NCBI GenBank assembly: GCA_945876385.1
Contig: CAMCNU010000003.1
Span: forward strand, 62,001-126,000
Origin: an uncultured Veillonellaceae bacterium
GTDB lineage: Bacteria > Bacillota > Negativicutes > Veillonellales > Negativicoccaceae
Direction of reading: 5' to 3'
Length of the DNA stretch: 64,000 nucleotides
Shown: one piece after another, positions 27,263 to 36,710 of the stretch
How positions within the stretch are numbered: position 1 is the first letter of the stretch
How the letters are laid out: each line of letters opens with the position of its first letter
Notes under the pieces: generated by a model
What the model was told of the DNA's origin: nothing
What the model saw: the letters and a program-made list of their open reading frames with translations, nothing else
The model's database searches: none
Program-made: the position numbers and the translations under genes

Positions 27263-28093
27263 TCACCCCTCCCGCCACGGTTCTTCATCAATTGACAAAT
27301 AATCGCGCAACTCGTCGCCCCACAACTGAATGGCAATCGAGAGTGCCGCAATGCACGCTCCCGGCGCTAAGAGCAGCCACGGATACGTCCTAAAGTACGA
27401 CTTGGCGTCAAAAATCATCACGCCCCAGTCCGCATCGGGCGGCTGTACCCCCAATCCCAAAAAGCTCAGAGAAGCGACCGACAAGAGCACGGTCCCGATA
27501 CGGACCGTCCACAACACAATCAGCGACGGCATGATATTCGGCAAGATATACCGCCACAACACATACCCGTGTCCCGCACCGAGCGCGCGTACCGCTTCGA
27601 CGTACTCGGCATAGCGCACGCGCAATACCTCCGCCCGCACCAGCCGGGAAAAACTCGTCCACGAGGTCAGCGTCACCGCCAGCAAAATACTGAACGTGCC
27701 CGGCCCCATGACCCCGGCCAGTGCCACCATCAGGCTCATCCCCGGCAGACCTTGGAAAATATGCACCCCGATCTGAATCAGGCGGTCGGTCACACCGCCG
27801 AAGTAGCCGCCGATGACGCCCAAAAACGCGCCGAGCAACATCGTGCACGCCGCACCGGCCAGCGCAAAAAACACCGACACCCGCGCGCCGTAGAGCAACC
27901 GGCTCCAGACATCACGCCCGAGCGCATCCGTCCCGAGCCAATGCGCCGACGACATCGGCGCCAGAATCGCATCGCGGGAAACCGCGTTCGGATCATACGG
28001 CGCCAACCACGGCGCGAGCAAGGCCACCGCCATGAACACCAGCAACACCGCTCCCGTCCCCGCAAACAGCGGGGTTATCCGTCGCCCCGTCAT
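27263..28093 (-). CDS. Nickel/peptide ABC importer permease (NikC/DppC type)
   Basis: 276 residues with six hydrophobic helices. The N-terminal motif HWLGTDALGRDVWSRLLYGARVS is the C-subunit hallmark, and the EAVRALGAG segment near residue 175 is the ATPase-contacting EAA loop. The start at 28093 overlaps the B-type permease stop as ATGA. Forms the inner-membrane channel with the upstream permease. Confidence 0.92.
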   Translation of the reverse strand: MTGRRITPLFAGTGAVLLVFMAVALLAPWLAPYDPNAVSRDAILAPMSSAHWLGTDALGRDVWSRLLYGARVSVFFALAGAACTMLLGAFLGVIGGYFGGVTDRLIQIGVHIFQGLPGMSLMVALAGVMGPGTFSILLAVTLTSWTSFSRLVRAEVLRVRYAEYVEAVRALGAGHGYVLWRYILPNIMPSLIVLWTVRIGTVLLSVASLSFLGLGVQPPDADWGVMIFDAKSYFRTYPWLLLAPGACIAALSIAIQLWGDELRDYLSIDEEPWREG

Positions 28094-29037
28094 CGCGGAT
28101 CACCCGTGCGCAGACGCGGATTGAGAAAGAAATAACTCAAATCCACCAGCCAGTTAATCACGATGACCAAGAACCCGACAAACAGGACATAGCCCTGAAT
28201 CGCCGGATAGTCACGCCCGCGAATCGCCGCCAACACATAGCTGCCCAGTCCCGGCAACGAAAAAATCGACTCAATGACAATCGAACCGCCCAAGATGCCG
28301 ACCGAATACGTACCGATGAGCGTCACCACCGACAGCCATGAATTGGGAACGGCATGCCGCCACAAAATCCGTCGCGGACTGAGCCCTTGCGAACGTGCCG
28401 TCAAGATAAACGGCTGTTCCATCACTTCCAAGAGCGAGGTGCGTTGCAAGCGCAACATCGCCGCCATCGTCCCCGCCGCGAGCACAAACCCCGGCAATAC
28501 CATCTGCTCCCAACTGCCGTACCCGCTCGACGGCAACAGCCGCCACCGCTCGGCAAAATAATGAATCAACACAATCGCCAGCCAAAATCCCGGTATCGCA
28601 GACGCCACCATGGCGATGGTCCGCAGCGACCGGTCCTGCCAGCGATTGACCCGCACGGCCGCCCAAATCCCTGCCGGTATCGCCAGCGTCACGACCCACG
28701 CCAACGCTACCAATGCCAGCGAAAGCGTCACCGGAAACCGATATAGCAGCGACTCGAGTACCGGAATCCCCGTGATGTACGACGTCCCCAGCTCACCCTG
28801 AAAGACGCGCCCGGCCCACGCGGCAAACTGCACCGCCAACGGCTCATTGAGTCCCATTTGCTCGCGCATCGCGGCCAACTCCGCCGCCGACGGCTCCGAC
28901 GTCCCGTCCAGTGTCAACACCACCAGTGCGGGATCGCTCGGGGCAATGACGCCGAGCAAAAACGCCCCCAGCGTCACCCCGAACAAAATCGGCAATGCCA
29001 ACAATAGCCGCTCCGCCATAAAATGTAACAACTTCAT
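28090..29037 (-). CDS. Nickel/peptide ABC importer permease (NikB/DppB type)
   Basis: 315 residues, six helices, with the B-type N-terminus (RLLLALPILFGVTLGAFLL) and C-terminus (RGRDYPAIQGYVLFVGFLVIVINWLVDLSY). The EAA-like loop is ARSQGLSPRRILWRHAVPN. The start at 29037 follows GAGGA, 16 bp after the lipoprotein gene. These features are shared by Nik, Dpp and Cnt systems, so the substrate class is not fixed by this subunit. Confidence 0.92.
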   Translation of the reverse strand: MKLLHFMAERLLLALPILFGVTLGAFLLGVIAPSDPALVVLTLDGTSEPSAAELAAMREQMGLNEPLAVQFAAWAGRVFQGELGTSYITGIPVLESLLYRFPVTLSLALVALAWVVTLAIPAGIWAAVRVNRWQDRSLRTIAMVASAIPGFWLAIVLIHYFAERWRLLPSSGYGSWEQMVLPGFVLAAGTMAAMLRLQRTSLLEVMEQPFILTARSQGLSPRRILWRHAVPNSWLSVVTLIGTYSVGILGGSIVIESIFSLPGLGSYVLAAIRGRDYPAIQGYVLFVGFLVIVINWLVDLSYFFLNPRLRTGDPR

Positions 29038-29053
29038 GCTTCGTCCTCGATTC

Positions 29054-29194
29054 TTACTCCGTCCACTCCGTTTCCGACAGCGTCACCCCGTAAATCGTCG
29101 GTGTGAATCCGCGAATCTTTTTGTTGTGTACGAGCAGGTTTTCATCCTCAAACAGCGGCACCGTCACCGGACGCTCCAGTGCGATTTCCTGCAA
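29054..29194 (-). repeat. 141-bp near-identical 3' end shared by the two binding-protein genes (copy A)
   Basis: Matches 30623-30763 with one mismatch (29172), starting at the stop codons. The genes diverge clearly upstream of this block. Confidence 0.92.
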
Positions 29195-30622
29195 ACGGTC
29201 ATATACCTTACGTCGGGCGTCCGGTGTATGCGCCTCCGCAATCGACTCCAACAATGCCTGTGCATCGTCGCGCGAATAGCCGATACAACGGGAAATATTC
29301 GCCAAACCCCGCTCATCGTTGCTCATCCACTCCCAAAATAAATCGGCCGGATCCATACTGGACAGCCCGCGAATATGCAATGTCAAATCATGCTCGCCAT
29401 TGCGCAATGCCTGCGAGTACGCCGCACCGTCCAACAAGACAATCGTGACATCCAGTCCCAGCGGACGCAATTCCGCTTGAATCCATTCCGCCATTTCTTT
29501 ATACGGATACCGCTCCGCACTCGATTGTGAAATCAGCAGCCGCACCGCTTGTCGCCGATCGCCCAGCACCTGGCGTGCCAACGTCTTCGCTTCCTCCGGT
29601 GCATAGCGGGGTGCGACCACCCGCCCGAACGGACTGACGCTGTTAATCAGATTGATTGTCGGCGTCGCGTGCCCGTAAAAATAGTTGTTGACCAGCGCAT
29701 CGCGATCAATCGCCAACGACACGGCGCGTTTCATCCGTTCGTCGGCAAATACACCGTCATTGCCCCGCAAGGTCAAATAATGCGTAATCGTCATCTTGTT
29801 GTGCACAAGGGCAAAATGCTCATCCTGCGCCAGCTCCTGCGCCAACGCCGGCGTAATCGCCCCCAAGTCGACCACACCCATGATTTCCTCCGCTTTCAAC
29901 GCGGAAAATCGTGTCTGCGCATCCGGTATCACCCGCACACGAATCGTCTTGGCGCGTGCCTTGTCACCCCAATACGCATCATTACGGGTAATCACCGTAT
30001 ATTGGTCCTGTGCATGCGCCGTCAGTCGAAACGGACCCGTACCGATATCCGTCGAGATAAAATCCCACGTTTCCGGATCGATGGCCTTCGGATTAAACTG
30101 CGCACTGTTCCAACCGCCCATCAAGTACGGCAACGTCGGCATCGGTTTGGCAAATGTCAGCCGCACGGTATAGTCATCGACCGCCTCCCATGTCTCCAAG
30201 GAAGGATACATCAACCGCAGCGCCATATTGTAAAACTGCGACCCGCGAAAACCGACTCCCGCGATACGGTCAAAATTGGCCACGACACTCGCGGCGGTAA
30301 AGGGCGTCCCGTCATGAAACGACACCCCCTGCCGCAAGTGAAACGTCCACGTCTTCGCATCCGCCGACGACTCCCACGACGTGGCCAGCACCGGCACCGG
30401 TTCACCCTGATTGTCGATTTCAATCAGCGGCTCCCACACCTGCAACAGCTTGCTGCAATAAAACGCATCATGCGGCCCCGGTGACAAATCACGCGCCGCC
30501 GCCAGCACAATCTCGTCGTCCGGTGCATGCGAGGTGCCGGCACCGCAACCGGTCAGCAATGTCAACAGGATACCCAGGCAGACAATCCAGACCGGCCACT
30601 TGTTTCGGACTAATGTCGTCAT
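29054..30622 (-). CDS. NikA/DppA-like substrate-binding lipoprotein (copy 2)
   Basis: 522 residues. Lipoprotein signal with lipobox LLTGC (Cys about residue 26). SBP family 5 fold: the LQVWEPLIEID, LRQGVSFHDGTPFTA and LTLRGND blocks resemble NikA/CntA-type nickel or metallophore binders more than long-peptide OppA. It starts directly after the TAA of copy 1 (no spacer), its ribosome site lying in the last codons of copy 1. The last 47 codons are almost identical in DNA to the end of copy 1, far above the rest of the gene pair. Confidence 0.9.
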   Translation of the reverse strand: MTTLVRNKWPVWIVCLGILLTLLTGCGAGTSHAPDDEIVLAAARDLSPGPHDAFYCSKLLQVWEPLIEIDNQGEPVPVLATSWESSADAKTWTFHLRQGVSFHDGTPFTAASVVANFDRIAGVGFRGSQFYNMALRLMYPSLETWEAVDDYTVRLTFAKPMPTLPYLMGGWNSAQFNPKAIDPETWDFISTDIGTGPFRLTAHAQDQYTVITRNDAYWGDKARAKTIRVRVIPDAQTRFSALKAEEIMGVVDLGAITPALAQELAQDEHFALVHNKMTITHYLTLRGNDGVFADERMKRAVSLAIDRDALVNNYFYGHATPTINLINSVSPFGRVVAPRYAPEEAKTLARQVLGDRRQAVRLLISQSSAERYPYKEMAEWIQAELRPLGLDVTIVLLDGAAYSQALRNGEHDLTLHIRGLSSMDPADLFWEWMSNDERGLANISRCIGYSRDDAQALLESIAEAHTPDARRKVYDRLQEIALERPVTVPLFEDENLLVHNKKIRGFTPTIYGVTLSETEWTE

Positions 30623-30763
30623 TTACTCCGTCCACTCCGTTTCCGACAGCGTCACCCCGTAAATCGTCGGTGTGAATCCGCGAATCTTTTTGTTGTGTAC
30701 GAGCAGGTTTTCATCCTCAAACAGCGGCACCGTCACCGGATGCTCCAGTGCGATTTCCTGCAA
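30623..30763 (-). repeat. 141-bp near-identical 3' end shared by the two binding-protein genes (copy B)
   Basis: Partner of 29054-29194; 118 bp identical, one mismatch, then 22 bp identical. Confidence 0.92.
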
Positions 30764-32197
30764 TGCCGTGTAGATTTCCCGCCGTGACTCGATAGTCGTC
30801 GCATTCGGGATTTGATTAATCAAGGCCTGCGCCGCGATATTGCTGAAACCGATATGATTTTCCTTGTTAATCGTGCCGCGCTCGTCATTGCTCATCCACT
30901 CCGTCAAAAGCCGCGACGGATCCATCGTCGAAAGGCCGCGGGTGTGGATGGCGATTTCATAATCGCCGTCCCGCATCGCTTTCTTGTAGGCCGCGCCGTC
31001 GAGTATCTGGATATTTGCTTCGATACCGATGGCCGCCAGCTCCGCCTGAATCCATTCCGCAATCTCTTTGTACGGATAACGTTCCGTACCGTACTGCGGT
31101 ACCAGGAACCGCACCCGTACCGGCGCTTTGCCGGCCGCTTCTTGCACCAAGGCGCGCGCCCGTTCTACATCATAAATCGGCTCGACAACCTTACCGAACG
31201 AGCTGGCACTGTTAATCAAGTTGCGCGTCGGCACGGCATGGTCATAGAAATATTGGCTCGTAATCGCCCGGCGGTCAATCGCCAACGAAATCGCCTGCTT
31301 CAAACGTTCATCCGCCAGCGGCCCTGCATCGCCGCGAATCGTCAAATAATGGGTAATCGTCATCTTGTTGGACACCAGCGCAAACTGCTCGTCTTTGACC
31401 AGCTCATTGGCCAGTGCCGGCGTCAACGCGCCCAAGTCGACCACGCCCATAATTTCTCCGGACTTGAGTGCCGAAAAGCGGGTTTCCGGTGTCGGAATCA
31501 CCCGCACCCGGATGGTTTTTGCTTTGGCTTTTTCGCCCCAATAATCGTCAAACCGCTCAATCACACAGTATTGGTTCGGCACGACCTCTTTCACTTTGAA
31601 CGGGCCCGTCCCCTGTGCCAATCCGGTGAAATCGCCTGTCTTAGGATCCAGGCATTTCGGGCTGAACATCGCCGAGCTCCACGACGCCATCATGTACGGC
31701 AGCGTCGGCATCGAATCGGCAAAGGTCAATCGCAGCGTATACTCGTCGACCGCTTCCCATTTTTCAATCGACGGATACATTTTTTCGAGCGACGTCCCGT
31801 AAAACGGCGATGTCTTGTATCCCATCACGGCCCAGCGGTCAAAATTTGCCACCACCGCCGCCGCATTGAACGGCTCCCCGTCATGGAATTTCACGCCCTG
31901 CCGCAAAGTAAACAGCCACACCTTGCCGTCATTTTCCGAGCGCCATTCCGTCGCCAAAGCCGGTTTCGGTTCGCCGTCATTGCCTAGCGCAACCAGCGGC
32001 TCCCACACCTGCAAAATCGAACTGGTAAAATACGGATCTTTCACCCCCGGTGCCAAGTCGCGCGCCGCCGCCAGCACAATCTCATTGTCGCCGCCGGTCG
32101 GTGTCGCCGTACTCCCGCACCCCGTGAGCAAGAGCATCATCGCCGCAATCGCCGCCATGAGCGCTCCCCATACCGTACTCCGTCTACTGCTGCTCAT
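30623..32197 (-). CDS. NikA/DppA-like substrate-binding lipoprotein (copy 1)
   Basis: 524 residues. Signal peptide with lipobox LLTGC (about residues 23-27), then the same SBP-5 architecture as the next gene: LQVWEPLVALG, LRQGVKFHDGEPFNA, YRVRVIPT-like segments and the C-terminal FEDENLLVHNKKIRGF block. The start MSSSRRSTVW at 32197 follows GGAAAGGAG. Two tandem binding proteins for one permease suggest two related ligands or chelate forms. It is preceded by a short hairpin after the TonB receptor gene. Confidence 0.9.
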   Translation of the reverse strand: MSSSRRSTVWGALMAAIAAMMLLLTGCGSTATPTGGDNEIVLAAARDLAPGVKDPYFTSSILQVWEPLVALGNDGEPKPALATEWRSENDGKVWLFTLRQGVKFHDGEPFNAAAVVANFDRWAVMGYKTSPFYGTSLEKMYPSIEKWEAVDEYTLRLTFADSMPTLPYMMASWSSAMFSPKCLDPKTGDFTGLAQGTGPFKVKEVVPNQYCVIERFDDYWGEKAKAKTIRVRVIPTPETRFSALKSGEIMGVVDLGALTPALANELVKDEQFALVSNKMTITHYLTIRGDAGPLADERLKQAISLAIDRRAITSQYFYDHAVPTRNLINSASSFGKVVEPIYDVERARALVQEAAGKAPVRVRFLVPQYGTERYPYKEIAEWIQAELAAIGIEANIQILDGAAYKKAMRDGDYEIAIHTRGLSTMDPSRLLTEWMSNDERGTINKENHIGFSNIAAQALINQIPNATTIESRREIYTALQEIALEHPVTVPLFEDENLLVHNKKIRGFTPTIYGVTLSETEWTE

Positions 32198-32222
32198 ACC
32201 GTCTCCTTTCCGCAAATGACAA

Positions 32223-32247
32223 ATAGCCGTGCAAGCGGCACGGCTAT
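32223..32247 (-). terminator. Intercistronic hairpin between TonB receptor 2 and the binding-protein genes
   Basis: ATAGCCGTGC and GCACGGCTAT form a perfect 10-bp stem with a 5-nt loop. Only a short, interrupted T-tail follows (TTTGTCATTTG), so it is more likely a partial terminator or mRNA-stabilising hairpin than a full stop. Confidence 0.5.
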
Positions 32248-32260
32248 CGTCTACTCTGCA

Positions 32261-34456
32261 TTAAAAATCAAATTGTGCCGACAACATCACTGTCCGCGGC
32301 AAGGACAAGTACACTTGGTCTCCGCGAGACGCCATCCAGTAGTCTTTGTCCAAAAGGTTATAGACCGTCACGCCCAACGTCGCGTCGTGTCCCGCCACGT
32401 CAAGGGTATGCCGCAGTCCGAGATCCCATACCCAGTACGACGGTACGGTAATTTCTTTTTTCGCCCCCTGCGTACGGATAATGCTGTCACCTGTGTAGTT
32501 ACCGCGCAGGAATACATTGGTCTTATCCGTCGGCTGATAGGACACGCCCATGGTCGCTGTCCAGTACGGTTGCGCAAACAAGCGCTTGCCTTCCAAGCGT
32601 TTGTCCGTATTTCTCGAGAACTTCGCATCCATGTACATGACGCCGCCGAACGCGCTGACTTTGTCGGTAATCTTACCCTGTACGTTGAGTTCCGCGCCTT
32701 TCATGCGTTGTTCGCCGTCTTGGAACCAAGTCAGTGCTTCATCGCCAATCAATTTTTCAAAACGTTTTTCCGGCATCTTCAAGTCAAATACCGCCGCCGT
32801 GACCAGCAGACCGTCTTTGTAGTACTTGCCGCCGAATTCGATTTGTTTCGTCTTCATCGGCGAGAATACTTGGCCCGCATTCTGGTAGCTCGGACCGACG
32901 ATTTCACCTTCGTTGAAATATTCGGAATAGCTGCCGTACACGGAGAATGCATCCGTCGGCGAGTACACCACGCCGAACGTCGGACTCCAGCCGCTCGTCG
33001 TCAGGCTCTTCGTGTATACGCCCTTGCTCATGCTCGTGTTCGTCGCTCTGTGATAATGACCGCCGATCATGATTTGCCAATTGTCGATTTCCATGCGGTC
33101 GACCAAGGAGAAGCCCCACATCCGCTGTTTGGCAGTCTGCATTTCTTGCGGATTCGAAACTAACGGATTAAACGAAATAATCCCGTTATAGATATTCCCT
33201 GCACCGACCGGCGGGGTATCCTTACCGTACGGTGTCGATCCCGGCAACGTGCCGCCGCGATTACGCCACGAATGGTCATGCAAGAACACAATGTTGTGCT
33301 TGATGTTACCGGTTTCGATTTCGCCGCGGACACCCACGCCGACATAGGACGAATCCATCCGGTTCAAGCCGTCCATGACTTTGATTTTGTAATTGCCGGC
33401 CGTGTCGTCAATCTCAAATGCGCTTGCCCAGCCCGACGTGTTTTTCGAGAGGTTGTTGTGGTTGGTACCTGCATTGATGAACGCTTTCCAGTTGTCACTG
33501 ACTTTTTGTTCGTGATTCAACGCAAAAATATAACCCAACGTCTCTTTCGCCATACCGGGGAAGCCGACATGCGTATCGCCGGACGGCGGTTTCAACAGTG
33601 TCGGTGCCGTATCGCCTTCAAATTGCGCTTCATACGATTTGCTCAACTTGAACCAACGATGGCCGTTTTGAAGACGCATGTCGCGATAGCCCGCCAGGAA
33701 GTTCGTCGTGGCGTCGTCCGTCTGCCGGTCAACGTTAATGTACACGCTGGACGCTTTGTAATTTTCCTTTTGGACACTCATTTCACCGTTTGCCCATTCG
33801 GTATTGATGCGCACGCCCCACTCTTTGTTGTCCCCGAAACGATGCGACAAGTCCATGTAGTTCGCCCAGTGGCCTTTGCCGATATGCTGTACGGTAATCC
33901 GACGTACATCTTTGCCCGGTGCACGTTTCGATACGAAGTTGACGATACCGCCGCCGGCATTCGATTCATACTGCGTACCCGTGCCCATAAATCCGCCGGC
34001 AGGACCGGAGGTCACTTCCACGCGATCCGTAAAATGTGTCGGCAGCTGGAACTGCGTAAACATCCCCGGGATACCGTTCAGGAACATGCTGGTGCCGTTG
34101 GAACGGACACCGCGAATCGTAAAGTCACTGTGCCAGACAGAGCCCGCCGAACGTACGGACGGGTTGGTTCTGAGCACGGTATCGATCGGCTGCGCGGACG
34201 CACCGAAGGTTTCCATCAGTTTGGACGTATAATTCATCTGCGAAAACGGCACTTTCATGATATTCGTATCACCCAAAATACCGACCGTACCGTTCATATC
34301 CGCATAACCGCCCGGCAAGATACCGCGGTCACGGACATCCGTGACAACGATACCTTCCAAGTTGATAATTTCCTGCGCAGCGGCCGGTTGCAACCCGCCG
34401 AGCGCCGCCAGTCCGACCGCGGTCAGGACGGCGAGTGTCAATTGTTTTTTCATCAT
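32261..34456 (-). CDS. TonB-dependent siderophore-type receptor
   Basis: 731 residues: signal peptide (about 1-30, ending PAAAQE), a plug beginning GIVVTDVRDRG with VGILGDTNIMKVPFSQMNYT, which matches the TonB-siderophore receptor plug, then DFTIRGVRSNGTSMFLNGIPG and VEVTSGPAGGFMGTG; barrel ending MLSAQFDF. The start at 34456 (MMKKQ) follows GAGGAAT; the second Met is equally possible. It is 23 bp downstream of the first TonB receptor gene, with which it shares plug design but moderate sequence identity. Confidence 0.92.
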   Translation of the reverse strand: MMKKQLTLAVLTAVGLAALGGLQPAAAQEIINLEGIVVTDVRDRGILPGGYADMNGTVGILGDTNIMKVPFSQMNYTSKLMETFGASAQPIDTVLRTNPSVRSAGSVWHSDFTIRGVRSNGTSMFLNGIPGMFTQFQLPTHFTDRVEVTSGPAGGFMGTGTQYESNAGGGIVNFVSKRAPGKDVRRITVQHIGKGHWANYMDLSHRFGDNKEWGVRINTEWANGEMSVQKENYKASSVYINVDRQTDDATTNFLAGYRDMRLQNGHRWFKLSKSYEAQFEGDTAPTLLKPPSGDTHVGFPGMAKETLGYIFALNHEQKVSDNWKAFINAGTNHNNLSKNTSGWASAFEIDDTAGNYKIKVMDGLNRMDSSYVGVGVRGEIETGNIKHNIVFLHDHSWRNRGGTLPGSTPYGKDTPPVGAGNIYNGIISFNPLVSNPQEMQTAKQRMWGFSLVDRMEIDNWQIMIGGHYHRATNTSMSKGVYTKSLTTSGWSPTFGVVYSPTDAFSVYGSYSEYFNEGEIVGPSYQNAGQVFSPMKTKQIEFGGKYYKDGLLVTAAVFDLKMPEKRFEKLIGDEALTWFQDGEQRMKGAELNVQGKITDKVSAFGGVMYMDAKFSRNTDKRLEGKRLFAQPYWTATMGVSYQPTDKTNVFLRGNYTGDSIIRTQGAKKEITVPSYWVWDLGLRHTLDVAGHDATLGVTVYNLLDKDYWMASRGDQVYLSLPRTVMLSAQFDF

Positions 34457-34479
34457 TATATTCCTCATTTCCCTCGTTA

Positions 34480-36651
34480 TCAGAAGTTGAATTTCGCCGA
34501 TACGACGAAGGTGCGCGGCCAGGAGAGACCGAAGGTCGTCGAGCCGCCGCGGCCCATCCAGTAGCTCTTGTCAAAGAGGTTGTAAACCATCGCATGGACT
34601 TCGACCGGCTGTTCGCCGACGGTCGTGCGCCAGTTCGCGCCCAAGTCTACCGTCGTGTAGCTCGGCAAGGTGCCGCCGTTATCATTAATCTTCGTGCTGC
34701 CGTTGTACATCAGGCGACCGATGATATCGACATTGTCCGACGCTTCATAGGTCAGCCCCAGCACCGCCGAGAAGTCGGCTACGCCGTGGACGTACCAGCC
34801 GTCCCTTGCGCCGTCCTTGGTGCGTTTGCGTTCCGCATCCATCTTCAAGAACCCGCCGGTCACCGTCAAGCGATTGCTGACTTTGCCGTTGACCGTGAAT
34901 TCAAATCCCTTAAATTCATTTTCGCCGTCTTGTTTTTGATTGTACTTTTTCACATCGACCAATTTGCCTTCTTTATCGGCCTCTTTTACCGTGCGTGTGT
35001 ATACGTCGACGGTATTTCCGTCATTCGTACTGAAATACGCCAGTGTGGCCAACCAATTGCCCGCATCATACTTGACGCCGACTTCCTTAATGGTCTGTTT
35101 GACCGGCGGCAATACTTCACCGACATTGTCGTACTTGCTGTTCGTTACCTGACGGCCGCGGGAAATATTTTTCGCATAGCTGCCGTAGATGGAGAGCTGT
35201 TCTGTCGGATGATAGACAAGACCGTACGCCGGCAAGTTGTCGGTCGTTTTGAACTTTTCTTTATTCGTACCGCCTCGATAATCCGCTTTGCGATGCGACC
35301 AGCCGAGCAATACATCGAAATCGCCGATACGCATCATATCGTTGATGACGAGCGAGTCATTGTATTCTTTGTAGTTCAGCGGTCGACCTTGGCTGGCCGG
35401 CAACGGGTAATATCCTTCTTTAAAAATGATACCCTTGTACAAGTTGCCGCCGATTAAGCCTGCCGTAGGCGAGTAGTTTGCTTTATTCCAATACGCCATG
35501 TACGATTTGTCGTACGCAATGACCAATTTGTGTTCGATGTCACCCGTCTTGAAGTCACCGCGGACACCGACCTGCACATAGTTATTCGTCGATTTTTCTT
35601 CTTGGAAATTGGACTTATTCTTGGAAGTAAAATCGCCTTTTTCATCAAAATTCAAGTTGGCACCGTTATTGTACTTGTAGCCGCTCCAGGTCGCCGCGCC
35701 CGTGTTCAGGAACGCCGTCCAGTCGGTCGACAAATCCTGTTCGTGATTGAGCGTCGTCACCCACCAGTGCGCCCACTTGGTTTCTTCCGGGAAATCGTAT
35801 GCCATGCTGTGGTCCGGCACTTTGGGCATGACTTTGCCATCAAAGGTAAACCAGCGTTGCGAGCCGTCGACACGCAGGTCGATATGGCCCGCAAAGAAAT
35901 TCGTCCGGCTGTTGACGCCGCGATGGTCGATATTGAGCCCGATGGTCTTTTCCGTCTTGCCGGAGTAATCCAGAGCGAGCTTACCGTCGAGCCAGCCGGC
36001 CGTCAGACGGGCACCCCACTCGTTATGATCGCCGAAACGTTCGCCGATATCGAGATAGGTACCGATATTTTTCTTGCTCGTGTAATTCAATGTCAACGAG
36101 CGCACCGGTGTATCCGTCGCCCGCTTGGAAATGGCGTTGACCATCCCCGGTGCCGCACTTCTGCCGCTATTCGTCCCGTTCGACGAGGCCTGCGTACCGT
36201 TGAGCACCGTCGCCGCGCCGACCGCCATATCCAGCCGTTCAATCATATGGTTCGGGGCGGTGCGGAACTGCGAAAAGAGACTCGGCACGCCGTTGAAATA
36301 CATATGGGTCCCGTTCATATTGACCCCGCGCACGGAAAAGTCCGAGTACATCGGCGACGAGCTCGATGACCGTACGGCCGGGATATTCACCAATACCTGC
36401 TGCAACGGCAAGGCCGGCGTCGCATAATCATTGATTGCCTTTTCCGTCACACTTACCTGCGTAAACGGTACATCCATGACATCCGCCGTACCGAGCAAGC
36501 CGACACGCGAATTTTCATAGACATAGCCGCCCGCCTGCACATCCCGCTCCGCCGTCACAAATACGGGGTCGAGGGTCTGCAGATCCACCGCCGACGCAGC
36601 GCCCGGCGCCGCCAGCGCCGCCGCTACGACCAGCCACAAATAGTTTTTCAT
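34480..36651 (-). CDS. TonB-dependent siderophore-type receptor, first gene of the import operon
   Basis: 723 residues: signal peptide (about 1-20, ending AASAVD), a plug with VGLLGTADVMDVPFTQVSVT and DFSVRGVNMNGTHMYFNGVP, barrel ending FVVSAKFNF. The start MKNYLWLVVA at 36651 follows AAAGGAGTG. The open frame upstream runs through the leader RNA and is not coding. First of ten genes reading to 22762 with gaps of 64 bp or less between all except the terminal region. Expression is probably set by the attenuator-like leader at 36671-36770. Confidence 0.92.
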   Translation of the reverse strand: MKNYLWLVVAAALAAPGAASAVDLQTLDPVFVTAERDVQAGGYVYENSRVGLLGTADVMDVPFTQVSVTEKAINDYATPALPLQQVLVNIPAVRSSSSSPMYSDFSVRGVNMNGTHMYFNGVPSLFSQFRTAPNHMIERLDMAVGAATVLNGTQASSNGTNSGRSAAPGMVNAISKRATDTPVRSLTLNYTSKKNIGTYLDIGERFGDHNEWGARLTAGWLDGKLALDYSGKTEKTIGLNIDHRGVNSRTNFFAGHIDLRVDGSQRWFTFDGKVMPKVPDHSMAYDFPEETKWAHWWVTTLNHEQDLSTDWTAFLNTGAATWSGYKYNNGANLNFDEKGDFTSKNKSNFQEEKSTNNYVQVGVRGDFKTGDIEHKLVIAYDKSYMAYWNKANYSPTAGLIGGNLYKGIIFKEGYYPLPASQGRPLNYKEYNDSLVINDMMRIGDFDVLLGWSHRKADYRGGTNKEKFKTTDNLPAYGLVYHPTEQLSIYGSYAKNISRGRQVTNSKYDNVGEVLPPVKQTIKEVGVKYDAGNWLATLAYFSTNDGNTVDVYTRTVKEADKEGKLVDVKKYNQKQDGENEFKGFEFTVNGKVSNRLTVTGGFLKMDAERKRTKDGARDGWYVHGVADFSAVLGLTYEASDNVDIIGRLMYNGSTKINDNGGTLPSYTTVDLGANWRTTVGEQPVEVHAMVYNLFDKSYWMGRGGSTTFGLSWPRTFVVSAKFNF

Positions 36652-36670
36652 TGTACCACTCCTTTGAACT

Positions 36671-36705
36671 AAAAAACAAACTATACCATCGTGGCAGTAT
36701 TGTTT
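36671..36705 (-). terminator. Terminator-like hairpin in the TonB-operon leader
   Basis: Reading leftward, AAACAATACTGCCA, loop CGA, TGGTATAGTTTGTTT with two small bulges, followed by more T residues; it ends 5 bp before the AAAGGAG ribosome site. Position and form are those of a transcription attenuator. Confidence 0.6.
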
Positions 36706-36710
36706 CTGCA

